Origin: Pokkaliibacter sp. MBI-7
Lineage (GTDB): Bacteria; Pseudomonadota; Gammaproteobacteria; Pseudomonadales; Balneatricaceae
Length of the DNA: 64,000 nt
Reading direction: 5' to 3'
Assembly (NCBI RefSeq): GCF_029846635.1
Contig: NZ_JARVTG010000002.1
Location: 1,653,501-1,717,500, forward strand
In this document: piece by piece, positions 1-8,626 of the stretch
How the letters are laid out: every line of letters starts with the position of its first letter
Position numbering within the stretch: position 1 is the stretch's first letter
The notes under the pieces: generated by a model
Told to the model about the DNA's origin: nothing
Databases searched by the model: none
What the model saw: the letters and a program-made list of their open reading frames with translations, nothing else
Position numbers and translations under genes: made by a program

Positions 1-522
1 AGGTTGTAGTCAGTCAGATGACTGGCCACGTTGAAGACCTGATGGGTATCAGCATGGAGGGAGGGCGCCCCGGTATCCATTAACGTGCTCCTGCGGCCTG
101 GAACATGCTCACGCACTTCACGGCGGTGAACAGATGACATCATTTATCTCAGATTAGTCTGATGGCGTCGGGATGCCATTTTGCAAAGCACCTCCGGGTG
201 CTGATCGGTGCGGTATTGAGGTTTCTCTGGCCTGATCCAGATCATCGTCTGCTAACGGCACAGGCGTAGTATCTGCAGAAGCATCCGCTGACACGCTGGG
301 CTGCGCTGTCACACGGTGGTAATCGCTGGGATTAGAAAGACTCTTTCAGTGCGCTCACTTCTGCCCTGTAAAAAGTCCTGTGGCAGGGCTACATGTAGAC
401 ATAGCTGGACGGCAATATCGGGAGGATATGCCGTGATCAGGTGGCAGGAAGCCAGTGGCAGTCGATAACCATAATGACAGTCCATGACTCCCGTGCGGGA
501 GATACGTCAGGAGAGACTCATC
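1..522. other. Gene-free left edge
   Basis: No open frame of useful length or recognisable protein is seen on either strand. A small hairpin (AGCACC/GGTGCT, loop TCCG) lies at 187-202 without a T-run. The stretch may be decayed sequence or the promoter region of the next gene. Confidence 0.5.
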
Positions 523-996
523 ATGCTAGACAAGACCCTTACTGAGAACGATGCCCAGGCTATTTCGCGTTTTGTTGCCGCCTGCGAAGACGGCAAACGG
601 TTCTATACCCATGCGGCCAAGGAAGTGACAGAGCGGGATTTACGCGCTCTTTTTCTCGATCAGGCCACCTTGCGCGAAGAAGTAGAAAACGTATTGTCCC
701 CGGAATACGAAAAACGCATGGGTAGACCGCTGAAACACAAGCACACCCTGGAAGGCAAACTGACCGAATGGTATGCCGATCTGAAAGTCGCCTTTCTTGA
801 TCCGGCCAAAAGCAATTACGTGCTGGTTGAACAACTGGAAGAAGCGGAAGAGCGCACGCTGGTGGAAATGCAGAAAGCCATTCACGCCGTTGATGATCAT
901 CCGCTGAAAAACAAAATGAATGAGCTGCTGACCAGGATGATCAAAAGCCAGCAGGATATTCTGCAGTACAAGGAAGCCATGCGCGCCGCGTCGTAA
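523..996 (+). CDS. PA2169/DUF2383-type four-helix-bundle protein
   Basis: A 157-residue, highly charged, helical protein without signal peptide or membrane segments. The pattern of four long amphipathic helices (first helix around the FVAACEDGKRFY segment, last around the MIKSQQDILQYKEAM segment) matches the DUF2383/PA2169 family, a ferritin-like bundle of unknown function. The ATG at 523 is chosen because an AGGAGA ribosome site sits 8 bases before it; an upstream in-frame ATG at 484 has none. It stands alone, followed by a convergent membrane-protein gene. The family is often linked to stress or stationary phase, but nothing in this sequence proves a role. Confidence 0.75.
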   Translation: MLDKTLTENDAQAISRFVAACEDGKRFYTHAAKEVTERDLRALFLDQATLREEVENVLSPEYEKRMGRPLKHKHTLEGKLTEWYADLKVAFLDPAKSNYVLVEQLEEAEERTLVEMQKAIHAVDDHPLKNKMNELLTRMIKSQQDILQYKEAMRAAS

Positions 997-1023
997 TTCA
1001 CTGGCCGGACTTCATGGAGCGGC

Positions 1024-1419
1024 TCAGGGCAACGTCATATCCGTTGCCCTGCTCCTTCGCACCAGCAGAATCAATGCTCCGCCGAGGGTGTAGGCCAGCA
1101 AGTCCATCACATCAAAGGTGGAGCCGATGACGATGCGCGCCAGCCGGTAATGCTCCAGCCCCAGCAGTGACACCAGATGAAAGTACTGGCCGGCTTCGAT
1201 GGCATAAGCAAACAGCACTGCGCCAATAACCAGCGTCCGATCACGCAGGGCCAGAAAGGTTTTGGCTATATAAAACAGCAATACGATGACCAGCACATCG
1301 CCAATAAAAGGCCGAATAAACTGATCATGGATATAACGGGCAATAGCGACCTCCACCAAAAACCAGAATATCGCTAAAAAGCAGCAATTCCAGTTAAAAG
1401 TGAACCTGAAAAAATCCAT
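1024..1419 (-). CDS. DUF2809 family small membrane protein
   Basis: A 131-residue inner-membrane protein with about four hydrophobic segments (roughly residues 8-28, 38-58, 62-80 and 103-123). The middle motif with AYAIEAGQYF and the later segment with IGSTFDVMDLLAYTLG are typical of DUF2809, where a Glu-Gly-Gln pair and an Asp sit in or near the membrane. Function of the family is unknown. A strong GGAGGAG ribosome site lies about 9 bases upstream of the ATG. It is convergent with the DUF2383 gene and has its own promoter region to the right. Confidence 0.75.
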   Translation of the reverse strand: MDFFRFTFNWNCCFLAIFWFLVEVAIARYIHDQFIRPFIGDVLVIVLLFYIAKTFLALRDRTLVIGAVLFAYAIEAGQYFHLVSLLGLEHYRLARIVIGSTFDVMDLLAYTLGGALILLVRRSRATDMTLP

Positions 1420-1877
1420 TTAATAACACTCCTCCAAAGTAACGAATTGCCATTCACTGATTTATTACGCGCTTTTAAACATGCAGGTTCCAACCTTCAG
1501 CAAAAAACCTGAAATGCTGTCCATATCCCGACTGCACAGGCTTTCCGGCAGATCAGTCTGGTAATGTTCCAGCCAATTACCAAGCGCTATATCAGTCATC
1601 CTCTGACACCTTTACCGAACTCTGAAAAATAAAGCGTTCGTATAACCATGTCCCTGATGGCTGAGGCGCTCCCCGTCTGGCATCGGGTTGTAGCAATCAA
1701 GGAACAATTTGTAGATTGCCGCTTTTTACTACGAAAGAAGGAGGCGGCAGCGCCGGCCAAGTCCCTACAATGGCAGCCATTCCACACACGCTCAGGCGTG
1801 TGAGTTTTCCGAAAAATAACTTCCCGAACAACTACTTTCCAATAAATGGACTGTCTGCAAACGACGGAGTGCCTCTC
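1420..1877. other. Intergenic region between divergent genes
   Basis: About 460 bases separating a leftward membrane-protein gene from the rightward CoA-transferase gene. Both promoters must lie here. The CoA-transferase frame stays open to 1716, but that part lacks family-like residues and is best read as leader. No hairpin or operator stands out. Confidence 0.4.
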
Positions 1878-3389
1878 ATGTCAGCGTCTTCTCGCATCCG
1901 TAATCCTGAGCTTCTGCAGCGCCTGATGAGCGCCGAAGCGGCTGCAGCTCTGATTCCCAATGGTGCCGTAGTGGGAATGAGTGGATTTACCGGAGCCGGG
2001 TATCCCAAAGCTATTCCGACTGCCCTTGCCCATCGTATTCGTGACCTCAATGGGCAGGGCGAAAAGTTCCGCATCAGCATCTGGACCGGTGCTTCCACCG
2101 CTCCCGAGCTGGATGGTGTGCTGGCAGAAGTGGACGGCATTGAAATGCGTCTGCCGTTCCAGTCCGACCCCATCTGCCGCCAGCGCATCAACGATGGCCG
2201 CATGGACTATATCGATATTCACCTGTCTGAGGTATCTCAGTACGCTTGGGCTGGTTTTCTCGGCAAGCTGGATCTGGCCGTGATTGAGGTGGCAGGCATA
2301 CTGGAAGATGGTCGTCTGATCCCCTCCTCTGCCGTCGGCAACAACAAGACATGGATCGAGCAGGCAGACAAGATCATCATCGAAGTGAACGACAAGCAGA
2401 ATGCCAAGCTCGAAGGCATGCACGACATCTATTACGGCACCGCGCTCCCTCCCCATCGTAAACCGATCATGATCACCAGCCCGGCTGACCGTATCGGCGA
2501 GCAGTATCTGCACTGTCCGCTGGACAAGGTTATCGGGGTAGTGGAAACCAGCGCGGCGGATCGCAACAGCCCCTTCACGCCGCCCGATGAGGTTTCCAGG
2601 CGTATTGCCGGACACATTCTGGAGTTCTTCGAGCGTGAGATTGCCGCTGGTCGCCTGCCCAAAGAACTGCTGCCGATCCAGTCCGGTGTCGGCAACATTC
2701 CCAACGCTGTGCTGGAAGGGCTGGATGCCGGCCCCTACAAAAACCTGACCGCCTTCACCGAGGTGATTCAGGACGGCATGCTGAAGATGCTCAAATCCGG
2801 CACCCTCGGCGTGGCCTCGGCAACGGCATTCTCCCTGAGCCCGGTCGCCATTGAAGAGCTGAACAACAATATCGACTTCTACCGTGAGCGCATCATCCTG
2901 CGCCAGCAGGACATCAGCAACCATCCTGAGCTGGCCCGCCGTCTGGGGGTAATTGCCATGAATGGCCTGATCGAGGCAGACATCTACGGCAACGTCAACT
3001 CCACCCATATCATGGGCAGCCGGATGATGAATGGTATCGGTGGTTCAGGGGATTTCGCCCGCAACGGCTATCTGTCGATCTTCGTAACGCCCTCGACTGC
3101 CAAGAACGGCAGCATTTCAGCCATTGTGCCGATGGTGTCCCATGTCGATCACACCGAGCATGACGTCAAGATCATCGTCACCGAGCAGGGTCTGGCGGAT
3201 CTGCGTGGACTGTCACCCCGTCAGCGTGCCCACAAGATCATTCAGAACTGCGCCCACCCGGCGTACCGTGAGCGCTTGATGGATTACTTTGAGCGTGCCT
3301 GTGCCAGCGGTCGCGGTATGCATACCCCACACCTGCTGGGCGAGGCACTGAGCTGGCATCAGCGTTATGAGGAAAACGGCCATATGTAA
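1878..3389 (+). CDS. Acetyl-CoA hydrolase / succinyl-CoA:acetate CoA-transferase family protein
   Basis: A 503-residue cytoplasmic enzyme of the Ach1/AarC/ScpC family (class I CoA-transferases). These move CoA between acetyl- or propionyl-CoA and succinate, or hydrolyse acetyl-CoA. Seen: the N-terminal GMSGFTGAGYPKAIP glycine-rich segment; the central segment SGVGNIPNAVLEGL followed by FTEVIQDGML, which carries the Glu that forms the glutamyl-CoA intermediate in the family; and the C-terminal GSGDFARNGYLSIF plus IVTEQGLADLRGLSPRQRA region. The frame is open from 1716, but the ATG at 1878 has a GGAG site 8 bases upstream and gives the usual family length. Monocistronic, with a strong terminator just after. 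Hydrolase versus transferase activity cannot be told from sequence alone. Confidence 0.9.
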   Translation: MSASSRIRNPELLQRLMSAEAAAALIPNGAVVGMSGFTGAGYPKAIPTALAHRIRDLNGQGEKFRISIWTGASTAPELDGVLAEVDGIEMRLPFQSDPICRQRINDGRMDYIDIHLSEVSQYAWAGFLGKLDLAVIEVAGILEDGRLIPSSAVGNNKTWIEQADKIIIEVNDKQNAKLEGMHDIYYGTALPPHRKPIMITSPADRIGEQYLHCPLDKVIGVVETSAADRNSPFTPPDEVSRRIAGHILEFFEREIAAGRLPKELLPIQSGVGNIPNAVLEGLDAGPYKNLTAFTEVIQDGMLKMLKSGTLGVASATAFSLSPVAIEELNNNIDFYRERIILRQQDISNHPELARRLGVIAMNGLIEADIYGNVNSTHIMGSRMMNGIGGSGDFARNGYLSIFVTPSTAKNGSISAIVPMVSHVDHTEHDVKIIVTEQGLADLRGLSPRQRAHKIIQNCAHPAYRERLMDYFERACASGRGMHTPHLLGEALSWHQRYEENGHM

Positions 3390-3420
3390 GGCGCCTGCGC
3401 TGTTGCATGACTGCCCATAA

Positions 3421-3458
3421 ACAAAACCGGCTGCATCACTGCAGCCGGTTTTGTTTTT
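3421..3458 (+). terminator. Rho-independent terminator after the CoA-transferase gene
   Basis: A perfect 15-bp stem (ACAAAACCGGCTGCA at 3421-3435 with its complement at 3440-3454), TCAC loop and a T-run. Because the stem starts with A's, it can also stop the convergent RraB-like gene. Confidence 0.9.
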
Positions 3459-3480
3459 AAACAGCGACCAGAACGACAGG

Positions 3481-3819
3481 TTACTGCTCGAAGCAGCCCC
3501 AGCCATCATTACGTCCACCGAGCGGAGTCGCCACACGCTGCAATTCGGCCTCGAACGCGGTGATGGCGGCATGGGTGGGCAACATATGGGTGACGACAGT
3601 GACGTCCCAGGGCAGTTCCGGCACATGGCCACTTTCATTGGCCACCACCTCATACCCTAGCTGGGCAAAGTGGTCACCGAAGGCCTGCACCGCTTCACGG
3701 GTGGCAAACACCACGGTGAATTCAAAATCTCTGGGTAGGGCGAAGTTATCCCCGCTGTCGCGCATTCTGCGCAATACATCGCCGTTTTCATCATTGGGGA
3801 AATCTTCGCTTCTGAACAT
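3481..3819 (-). CDS. RraB-like ribonuclease E inhibitor family protein
   Basis: A 112-residue acidic protein. The layout of an acidic N-terminus with ENGDVLRRMRDSGDN, a central FTVVFATREAVQAFGDHFAQLGYEV strand-helix-strand, and a final NDGWGCFEQ matches the RraB fold, in which the DGWG segment near the C-terminus is the most conserved part. E. coli RraB binds RNase E and slows RNA decay. The start is set at the Met at 3819; the frame is open 32 codons further, but those residues are not family-like. It lacks the long acidic tail of E. coli RraB. Divergent from the HD gene. Whether it binds RNase E is inference. Confidence 0.75.
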   Translation of the reverse strand: MFRSEDFPNDENGDVLRRMRDSGDNFALPRDFEFTVVFATREAVQAFGDHFAQLGYEVVANESGHVPELPWDVTVVTHMLPTHAAITAFEAELQRVATPLGGRNDGWGCFEQ

Positions 3820-3957
3820 GGGACTGCCTGTGTACGCCGGAGCATGGGTGTGGGGGCATAGTGTGCCTGAACTCTGTGCAAGCGGCCATTGCTGATCTAT
3901 GTTTGACAGCGGCAATCAGTCTATCGGCAAGACAGAAAACATCAGTGTGAGTACACA

Positions 3958-4602
3958 ATGCACAACTCCCTACCGGATTACAGCTTCACCGAAGCCTCAC
4001 TGGCCACGCTGCTGCAGCGTATGCACCTCGCTGCGGACAGTGCATCACTCTATGGTCAGCTGCTGCACCGCTACACAGAGCCTCATCGTCACTATCACAG
4101 CCAGCAGCATATTCATGCCTGCCTGAAGCTGCTGGATGCCGTCAGATCACTGGCGAGCAGGCCGGATGAAGTAGCGCTGGCAATCTGGTTTCACGATGCC
4201 ATTTACGACACTCATCAAGCCGATAACGAGGAGCAAAGTGCGTGCTGGGCCGAGCGTTTTTTGCGTGAACATCACGGTGATGACTCAGTGATTCAACGCG
4301 TGACCAAGATGATTCGCGCTACCGCCGGGCATGACGCCGCTGACGATGCCGATACCGCGCTGATGCTGGATATTGATCTGAGCATTCTCGGTGCCAGTGC
4401 TGAGGTGTTTGATCAGTATGATCAGGCCATCCGTGGTGAATATGCCTGGGTGGATGAGGCAACCTACCGCGTTGGGCGAGCGAAAGTATTGCAGCAGTTT
4501 CTGCAGCGCCCGGTAATTTATCTGACTCCAGCGCTGCGGCAGCGCTTTGAAGCGCAGGCCAGAGCCAACTTACAGCGAGCGATTGCTGCGCTCGCTGGTT
4601 GA
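3958..4602 (+). CDS. HD-domain predicted metal-dependent phosphohydrolase (COG4339-type)
   Basis: A 214-residue soluble all-helical protein. Seen: RHYHSQQHIHACL near residues 44-56, then the HD pair in IWFHDAIYD (His79-Asp80), then a further Asp in LMLDIDLSILG near residue 141. This spacing matches the COG4339 family of HD proteins, which have no settled substrate. The ATG follows a short leader divergent from the RraB-like gene, and the gene is convergent with the fusion gene downstream. It is related to nucleotide phosphohydrolases only by fold. Confidence 0.85.
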   Translation: MHNSLPDYSFTEASLATLLQRMHLAADSASLYGQLLHRYTEPHRHYHSQQHIHACLKLLDAVRSLASRPDEVALAIWFHDAIYDTHQADNEEQSACWAERFLREHHGDDSVIQRVTKMIRATAGHDAADDADTALMLDIDLSILGASAEVFDQYDQAIRGEYAWVDEATYRVGRAKVLQQFLQRPVIYLTPALRQRFEAQARANLQRAIAALAG

Positions 4603-4671
4603 GATGCTCCTCTCCCCCTGCCCCTATTTCACAAGCGGCATGGGGTCGGCCCAGTTATCAGCCGTCTCCCC

Positions 4672-6174
4672 CTACTGCTGTTCTTTTACCCGCTGTTTCA
4701 ACAAGGTGCTGGACACCCCCGGTGTTGGCGGAGCATAGATCACGTTGATGCCGTAACTACTCAGAAATTGCTCCAGCCGGTTCCAGCGTTCAGAACCCTG
4801 CCACTCCCCTCCGCACACCACGGTCTTCACCTGCAGACTGTTGATCCATGCGGCTGCGGGCTCACCGCTGGCCATCGGTTGTTGAACGAGCATCACCTCA
4901 TCAACAAACTCCAGCGTGCGAATAAAAGCCATGCGCTCGTCGTCGGTTTGCACCGGGCGATAACCTTTGTTGCTGAAACAGATGGCATCCGGCGCCACGC
5001 CGACGATCAGGCTGCTGCCCTGAGCTCTGGCGTAACGCAGGTAATTCATGTGGCCGATATGCAGCATGTCGAAGCACCCAAGCGCCAGCACGCGGTGCGG
5101 TTCAGTCAGTTGCGCAGTGAAATGGGTAAACAGGCGGCGCAGCAAGGGATCGTTCGGCTGTTTCTCCACCAGCGTCTGCAGCAAACGCTGGCACTTCTCG
5201 GCCTTGTTCAGCGTCCAGTAGTTATAGAGGCGGCCATAGGCATAGCAGCGTGTCAGCCAGGAGAAGCCCTGCAGGTTATGGGCACAGATGATGGTATCGA
5301 AATGGCGGTCGGGCTGACGCCAGCCTTCGCCGTACATAGCAGTCAAAATCTGCTCGGGAGCACTGGGATAACTGATGGTACCGCCGGGTGACTCTCTGGC
5401 GGTCAGGGTAATGGCCGGGAAGCGCGTAATGCGATTCCAGTGAAACGGGACATCCTTCATCCACAGGCCGGAAATCACCCCGCCATTCTCGTCGGTCGCA
5501 AAGCCGCACAAGTCCATGGCCACCCCGGAAGGATGCACCAGACAACGTGGATTGATCAGATCATAGGAGCGGTCTACCTCGTGCCACCCCTGCCCTTTTA
5601 ACAGCTCGATAACCTGGCTCATCTGCTGCCAGTCGACACCGATATCGACATCGACATCGTTAGCCAGCAGCTTACCCTCACGCTCCAGTCCAAGCAGGCT
5701 GCCAGCCATGGGAAAGGCGGCCATACCTGCCTGACGTAACTGTGCCAGTACCTGCCAGAGTAACCTGAGGGCAATCTCTCCATCCTGCCCGGTTTCGGCT
5801 GTAAGCTGGCTCTCCTGCTGTGTCAGGGCCGGTGCCTGCTCAAGCGGCTCATGCCCAACCCAGCGGCTTTGTAACGCCTGATAAAACGCCAACACCGCCT
5901 CTGGCAACCGCCCGGCCTGCTGCAGGCACTGCCCCAGAATGAAGAAGCCATCTGCAATATGAGGGTGCGAAGCAGCGACCTCCTGCAGTACGTCGATGTG
6001 GGCCGCGCCTTTCCCTGACTTCAGCGCCACCTGCGCCAGATGGAGACGCAATTGCAACTGATCGGGATGCTGCTGTGCCAGCGCCTGCAACAGGGCTTCA
6101 GCCTGTGCGGTCTGGCCCTGCTCCAGCAGTGTCATGGCCTGCTGCAATGGAATATCGAACTGTTTGTCTGCCAC
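4672..6174 (-). CDS. TPR / LicD-type nucleotidyltransferase / cytidylyltransferase fusion
   Basis: About 500 residues with three parts. Residues 5-125 are tetratricopeptide-like helices (MTLLEQGQTAQAEALL pattern). Residues 150-335 resemble the LicD/fukutin NTase fold: GSLLGLEREGKLLANDVDVD holds the helix, Gly-Ser and Asp-x-Asp-x-Asp metal site near 160-175. Residues 360-500 are a cytidylyltransferase-like domain with GCFDMLHIGHMNYL (the HxGH nucleotide site) and TDDERMAFIRTLEFVDEV. The domains suggest one protein that makes a CDP-alcohol and transfers the phosphoalcohol to a glycan; the substrate is unknown. The start is a GTG at 6174 with AAGGA 10 bases upstream; the frame is open to another GTG at 6267 that lacks a ribosome site. 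No glycan genes sit next to it. Confidence 0.8.
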   Translation of the reverse strand: MADKQFDIPLQQAMTLLEQGQTAQAEALLQALAQQHPDQLQLRLHLAQVALKSGKGAAHIDVLQEVAASHPHIADGFFILGQCLQQAGRLPEAVLAFYQALQSRWVGHEPLEQAPALTQQESQLTAETGQDGEIALRLLWQVLAQLRQAGMAAFPMAGSLLGLEREGKLLANDVDVDIGVDWQQMSQVIELLKGQGWHEVDRSYDLINPRCLVHPSGVAMDLCGFATDENGGVISGLWMKDVPFHWNRITRFPAITLTARESPGGTISYPSAPEQILTAMYGEGWRQPDRHFDTIICAHNLQGFSWLTRCYAYGRLYNYWTLNKAEKCQRLLQTLVEKQPNDPLLRRLFTHFTAQLTEPHRVLALGCFDMLHIGHMNYLRYARAQGSSLIVGVAPDAICFSNKGYRPVQTDDERMAFIRTLEFVDEVMLVQQPMASGEPAAAWINSLQVKTVVCGGEWQGSERWNRLEQFLSSYGINVIYAPPTPGVSSTLLKQRVKEQQ

Positions 6175-6367
6175 GGGTAGAGGATCCTTGCTACTGGCGC
6201 CCTGTCGATGCACGGCGTGCTGATCACACAGCGCCTGAGCATAGCCAGAAATCCCGGCAAAGAGCACTGCGTAAGGAGAATTTCAGCAAATCAGCAGGAA
6301 GAGAGACAGAAGAGGAACAAAGGCAGCGTAACAAGGGGAAGGGTCACGCTGCTCTGAGACGTATTCA

Positions 6368-6413
6368 GAAAAGCACCGCCGGGCTGCGGAGAGACGTGAT
6401 GTCGCCCGGCGGT
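6368..6413 (-). terminator. Terminator of ompW
   Basis: A perfect 11-bp stem (CACCGCCGGGC at 6374-6384 with its complement at 6403-6413), followed on the minus strand by CTTTTCTG. It lies directly downstream of the ompW stop. Confidence 0.8.
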
Positions 6414-6441
6414 GGTCTAACTCATGAGAGCGGTTGAAGTA

Positions 6442-7086
6442 TCAGAACTTGTAACCCACACCCAGCATGAACACGATGGGGTCGATGGAAGTATCAATGC
6501 TCTGATGGCCGCCCCCTGCAACGTCGAAGTTCGCCTTGGTATCGATATCCATCCACCATACGGCAGCGTTGGCAAACCACTTGTCGGTAACCATGACATC
6601 CACACCCGCCTCAGCCGCCAGACCGACGGAGCTGTCCAGATCCAGATTGCTCAGGCCGGCATTTTTGCCAGTCTGGTTGAACTCTTCGTCAAAGAAGAAG
6701 GTGTAGTTCACACCCAGCCCCACATAGGGACGCACTTTGCTGTCAGCCTGACCGAAGTAGTACTGGCCCAGCAGAGTGGGTGGCAGGTGTTTGGCACTGG
6801 CGATATCGCCGGTCGCTTTCAGGCCGATGTTGTGTTTGAACGGTGATGCGGCAACCAGCTCCACACCCCAGTTGTCAGTCAGCATGTAGGTGAAGGTCAG
6901 ACCCAGCTGGGTATCGTTGTTGATACGAAACTCACCCAGACCCAGCACGTCGTCACTGCTTTCATGAGGAACAACGGTGGCTACCCCGGCACGCACCAGA
7001 ATGTCACCTTTTTCGTGAGCCTGAGCAGAAGAAGCAAGTACGGCGGCAGCGATAAGTGCAGAAGCAGAGAGCAGTGACTTTTTCAT
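6442..7086 (-). CDS. ompW: OmpW family outer membrane protein
   Basis: A 214-residue protein with a clear signal peptide (MKKSLLSASALIAAAVLASSAQA, cleaved after about residue 23), then GDILVRAGVATVVP as first strand, FTYMLTDNWGVELVAASPFKHNI, and a terminal aromatic GVGYKF that is the outer-membrane beta-barrel signature. This is the classical OmpW layout of an 8-stranded barrel of about 190 residues. OmpW homologues form narrow channels for hydrophobic molecules and respond to stress, salt or iron. Single gene with its own terminator. Extracellular loops include a Gly/His/Gln-rich segment near residue 180. Confidence 0.93.
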   Translation of the reverse strand: MKKSLLSASALIAAAVLASSAQAHEKGDILVRAGVATVVPHESSDDVLGLGEFRINNDTQLGLTFTYMLTDNWGVELVAASPFKHNIGLKATGDIASAKHLPPTLLGQYYFGQADSKVRPYVGLGVNYTFFFDEEFNQTGKNAGLSNLDLDSSVGLAAEAGVDVMVTDKWFANAAVWWMDIDTKANFDVAGGGHQSIDTSIDPIVFMLGVGYKF

Positions 7087-7350
7087 GGTCAGTATTCCTT
7101 AACAACGTGGAATGCCCTTTAAGGCGTTCAAAATCTTTGATGTCGCCAAGGTAACACCCGGGGTGCAGTGGAATATTGACCCATCTCAATAGTCGCGGAC
7201 GGGTCGGTTCGGCAGCTTGAGAGGAATTGATTTATGACAACTTTCGCCCTCATTCATTACCAAACATGGCGATTCTTTGCAGTTCACAGGCAAAGGGCAG
7301 CAGCATTCGCTGGCCCAAATACGACCTCTGTTCGTCTTTGCGGACCGTAC

Positions 7351-7383
7351 AAAAACGACTAAAGCCACACGGGGTGGCTTTAG
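7351..7383 (-). terminator. Terminator of the nine-gene ureide/ABC operon
   Basis: A perfect 10-bp stem (CTAAAGCCAC at 7359-7368 with GTGGCTTTAG at 7374-7383) and a 5-base loop. On the minus strand it is followed by TCGTTTTTG. It sits 23 bases after the last stop of the leftward operon, closing it. The rest of 7087-7405 shows no gene. Confidence 0.85.
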
Positions 7384-7405
7384 TGATATGTACTGACAAG
7401 ATGGC

Positions 7406-8626
7406 TCAGTGGCTGGCAATCCTCCCGATAGCGCTGATCAGCACTTCCAGCGAAGAACGTACATCGTCTTCAATCACCGACTCAGCAGGGTGATGACTGA
7501 TGCCACCGGGGCTGCGCAGGAACAACATGCCAACATCGGTAATGTCGGCCATGGCCATGGCATCATGCCCGGCACCACTGACCAGCGAGAAAGCCTTGTG
7601 ACCGTGCTCGGCCAGTGCGTCATTGAAGGACTGCTGCAACCAGTCGGCACAGGGTACGGCGGGGGCGGCGTGGGTATCGCTGATGCTGACGTCACCATTG
7701 CGTGAGCCAACGATACTGCGGATACCCGCCTCCATTTCAGCCCAGGCCCGATCACGCTCATGATCATCCTGACTGCGAATATCAACACTGAAGCGCACTT
7801 CACCCGGAATCACATTGACCGCGTTGGGCAGGCATTCCACCCGCCCGACGGTTGCCACCAGATTCCAGATCCTGGCCTTGCGCTCAATCATGGTGATGGC
7901 ATGCGCCGCCATCACCAGCGCATCAAAGCGCAAATCCATTGGCGTGGTTCCGGCGTGGCCTGCGCGGCCCTTCACTACCACCTGCTTGCGCCTTGCGCCA
8001 GCGATGGCGGTGACAGTACCCAGTTGCAGATCCTTGCTTTCCAGCACCACGCCCTGCTCGATATGCACTTCGATATAAGCTTTCACGTCATCGGCATGGC
8101 GCGCCGCCTTGCCCACCTCAGCCGGATCAAGGCCGAAGGCTTTGAAGGCTTCTGCCATGGTCACGCCCTGTTTATCAGCAATCGCAAACCACTCCTGCAG
8201 CCAGCTGCCCGAGACCGCACGGCTGCCCAGCAGAGTGGAGCCAAAGCGGGTGCCTTCTTCATCGCCAAAGCCAACCACTTCGATGGCAAACGGAAAACGT
8301 TGCCCAAGACGGTTGAAATGATCGACAGCAGCAATACCGAGCAGTACCCCGAGCATGCCGTCGTAACGGCCAGCGTTGGGCACGGTATCAAGGTGCGAAC
8401 CGATAATCAGCGCTTTGGCTCCCGCCTCGCTGCCTTCGTATCGCCCCCACTGATTACCCGCCTGATCCTGCCAGGTGGACATACCCGCCTGTTGCATCCA
8501 GGTAGCCACCAGTTCGTTAGCACGCCGGTGTTCATCGGTCAGGTAGGCGCGCAGTAACCCGCCTTCCATTGCGCTGATGGCCGCCAGAGCATCAATACGC
8601 GCCAGTAGCTCCTGAGTCGTCATCAT
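7406..8626 (-). CDS. Zn-dependent M20 amidohydrolase (allantoate / N-carbamoyl-amino-acid hydrolase type)
   Basis: A 406-residue cytoplasmic enzyme of the AllC/HyuC/ureidoglycolate hydrolase branch of peptidase family M20. Metal-site segments are intact: IGSHLDTVPNAGRYDG near residue 80, GFGDEEGTRFGST near 125 and IEVHIEQG near 192. GRAGHAGTTPMDLR near 220 is the dimerisation/substrate segment. Members release ammonia or carbamate from allantoate, ureidoglycine or N-carbamoyl amino acids. It is the last gene of the operon; its ATG shares one base with the preceding aminotransferase stop (TGATG), implying coupled translation. Exact substrate is not readable; neighbours favour a ureide or carbamoyl compound. 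Confidence 0.88.
   Translation of the reverse strand: MMTTQELLARIDALAAISAMEGGLLRAYLTDEHRRANELVATWMQQAGMSTWQDQAGNQWGRYEGSEAGAKALIIGSHLDTVPNAGRYDGMLGVLLGIAAVDHFNRLGQRFPFAIEVVGFGDEEGTRFGSTLLGSRAVSGSWLQEWFAIADKQGVTMAEAFKAFGLDPAEVGKAARHADDVKAYIEVHIEQGVVLESKDLQLGTVTAIAGARRKQVVVKGRAGHAGTTPMDLRFDALVMAAHAITMIERKARIWNLVATVGRVECLPNAVNVIPGEVRFSVDIRSQDDHERDRAWAEMEAGIRSIVGSRNGDVSISDTHAAPAVPCADWLQQSFNDALAEHGHKAFSLVSGAGHDAMAMADITDVGMLFLRSPGGISHHPAESVIEDDVRSSLEVLISAIGRIASH

Noticed and set aside
1881..3008. A 375-codon leftward frame opposite the CoA-transferase gene
   Set aside because: It lies fully inside a gene with clear family motifs, and its own translation shows no family residues; a shadow of GC-rich codons.
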